Assembly (NCBI RefSeq): GCF_001949145.1
Contig: NW_019091359.1
Span: forward strand, 2,912,110 to 2,976,109
From: Acanthaster planci
Taxonomy: Eukaryota; Echinodermata; Asteroidea; Valvatida; Acanthasteridae
Direction of reading: 5' to 3'
DNA: 64,000 nucleotides
How positions within the stretch are numbered: the first letter of the stretch is position 1; each line of letters starts with the position of its first letter. Shown here piece after piece: positions 62,301 to 64,000 of this stretch. A program made the position numbers and the translations under genes. Under the pieces are notes generated by a model. That model was not told the origin of the DNA. It made no database searches and saw only the letters and a program-made list of their open reading frames with translations.

Positions 62301-63194
62301 AGCAAACTCACGTCAATCGAAGCCATAGCACTATTTTAACAAGGCCTGAGGCTTGACCTGAATCATGGGAGGTCATAGAGTGTCAGTTTATCTGATCTGG
62401 GGAATACCGGTATGTTTGAATTAACCAGTACCATAAAATAATCCAGGTTACCAGGGGTGGGTTGGGGGAAATCTTTGAAATAGTGAGCACTGATGTATAA
62501 TGATGTAATCCAGGTTGCTGTGGGTTTTGTGGGTTTTTTTTTAGAGTGACTGCTCTCCATTTTTGTGGTTGAGAATTCAAGACTCTCAATTTGAGTCCCA
62601 CTATGTTTTGGAAATGCCTTTCTCCACATACAGCCGTGAGTTGTAATGTGGATGTGTTCTTAGGGCTGTAGAAGTTGACGTGGATTTGGGGAATAAATTA
62701 CAGTACATGTATAGTTATTGTTTTAATATAAATCAATTATTTTACTGGTACCGGTATGTTGTCACCCGTGAAATCCATTTTTTTGGCAGTGTCGCTTGTC
62801 TTTCAAGGCCGCATATATAGCACATTATAAATGCATCATATGAACGGCAAAGAAATCTTCAGCAATAATTTTTGTATATTGTGTGCTTGGATAGCCATTG
62901 TTCATGAGCGATCATGTGGCCGGTGTGAAAATAATAATGTTCCACGTTCAACCTTGTAATACATTGCATGTTTAAAGTGCGTGTACATGAATGCTTTATA
63001 CTTTGATAGCAGCAACATTTTGTGCCCGGCACATGTGCAGTTATAACATGTTACGCTATAGTGATTTCATTCTGTTCCAGTTACCAATAATCATTTTGAC
63101 TTATTTGCAAGCACATACCCGGTAGTGGTAGTACGGAACAAACATATAATCGTATACGTGAACTGGTACATGTACATGTCATTGTAAATGTGGT
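59333..63194. other. Non-coding stretch
   Basis: No supported exon or named repeat. AT-rich with scattered TACATGTA words. Confidence 0.5.
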
Positions 63195-63330
63195 AAAGCC
63201 AGAGTTCTAACGACTCACTGATTTTTGTGACTCGAGTTGAGTCATTTACCTGTCAGGACTCGAGTCGAGTTGCAAAAAATTGTGACTCGAGTCAGACTCA
63301 AGTTGACTCATTGAATTGAGTCATTACAGC
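63195..63330. repeat. Cluster of GACTCGAGT / TGAGTCA motifs
   Basis: Within 135 bp, GACTCGAGT-type palindromes occur at least three times and TGAGTCA/TGACTCA-like words (AP-1-type) at least four times, in both orientations. Looks like a decayed short satellite of a self-complementary motif. Confidence 0.7.
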
Positions 63331-63674
63331 TGTGGGTGAAGCTCTCATGATATGAAAAGGTGATGGATGGAGGACACTGGGTTGATATTTGTGAATACTG
63401 CAGCCACCATGTTCCAAGCAAAAACCCTACTGCCTGATGTCAGTCCATATCAGCAGCATAGAGGACTGGGGGACATTTGAAGAGGGCGCATATCCCCATA
63501 AATTCAAGTTCATGTACCAGTAAATCATTAACCCCCACTTCTTGCCTCCACCCCTCCACAGAAATTTGGAAACTTACAAAGAAACTGACACATGTTGTAT
63601 TGTTAACAAAATATTGGTCCTCCCACCAACATGCAACTTCACTCTCACCTCGTCTCCCTAGTGACAACCCTGAC

Positions 63675-63752
63675 TACATGTACATGTGTACACGTACATG
63701 TACATGTGTACACGTACATGTATGTGTACATGTGTACACCTACATGGACATG
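63675..63752. repeat. TACATG/GTGTACAC compound microsatellite
   Basis: A 20-bp unit TACATGTACATGTGTACACG is repeated twice and then degenerates. Confidence 0.93.
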
Positions 63753-64000
63753 TATATTGCAGGGTCATACCGGTACGGGTACCATGTGTACTGTGGACCA
63801 TAATATGTGTCGCTATGCAAGCTGGTGCATTGACCACATACATACTGTACATGTACATGTACATGTAACTTCTTGTTGCTTGGCAACAACAAACCTCCCT
63901 CTCTTGGCTCAATGCACAGATTTTTTCATGTGATTCCTAGATATGCATTTGATAATGCACACATATCTGCATGTCCGGTGACCAGGTAACTACTATTAGT
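63753..64000. other. Window edge, nothing identified
   Basis: Contains one more (TACATG)n tract at 63844-63867. No gene seen. Confidence 0.5.

Overview
The window looks like animal (metazoan) nuclear DNA. Genes are split into many exons by GT-AG introns, intergenic DNA is long and AT-rich, there are two assembly gaps (N runs at 17212-17319 and 42620-43439), and short interspersed and inverted-repeat elements are abundant. The domain content (death domain joined to ROC/COR, harmonin-N-like domain with PDZ domains, an extracellular 'farnesoic acid O-methyltransferase' domain) together with the TACATGTA-rich DNA suggests a marine invertebrate. A deuterostome such as an echinoderm, hemichordate or amphioxus is my best guess, but the sequence alone does not settle the species.

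Three protein-coding genes can be reconstructed with consistent splice sites and phases. (1) 9784-19002, plus strand, 7 coding exons, about 1027 aa: PDZ, degenerate ROC GTPase-like, COR and C-terminal death domain. This is a DAPK-like ROCO protein with a PDZ domain in place of kinase/ankyrin or leucine-rich repeats, and it is the most interesting object here. (2) 23990-31730, minus strand, 9 coding exons, about 817 aa: harmonin-N-like helical domain, two PDZ domains, and a long low-complexity tail ending in a class I PDZ-binding motif. It is a whirlin/PDZD7/harmonin-family scaffold with a reduced layout. Genes 1 and 2 are convergent. (3) 35259-38244, plus strand, 5 exons, about 434 aa: hydrophobic N-terminus, Cys-rich VWC-like segment and two farnesoic-acid-O-methyltransferase-type domains, with every intron in phase 1. 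Genes 2 and 3 are head to head; a cluster of four CCAAT/ATTGG boxes at 34719-34780 and a probable minus-strand 5' UTR exon lie between them.

Layout: 1-8371 has no recognisable gene. 8372-8877 is a palindrome followed by an 80-bp minisatellite. 8878-9783 is upstream/5' UTR of gene 1. 9784-19002 is gene 1, whose introns hold an inverted-repeat element with a tRNA-like core, a second rearranged copy that runs into a 19-bp minisatellite, a TACATGTA microsatellite and the first gap. 19003-23989 holds the facing 3' UTRs. 23990-31730 is gene 2, with a pogo/Tigger-like inverted-repeat element and a tRNA-derived SINE in introns. 31731-35258 is the shared upstream region. 35259-38244 is gene 3. 38245-64000 has no convincing gene apart from one weak two-exon candidate near 40.7 kb. 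It carries MITE-like elements, a hairpin, a gap inside a tandem repeat, an 11-copy perfect 20-bp array and many (TACATG)n tracts.

Function: genes 1 and 2 are both predicted cytoplasmic scaffold or signalling proteins built around PDZ domains. Gene 3 is predicted to be secreted or membrane-anchored. Nothing in the sequence shows that they share a pathway.
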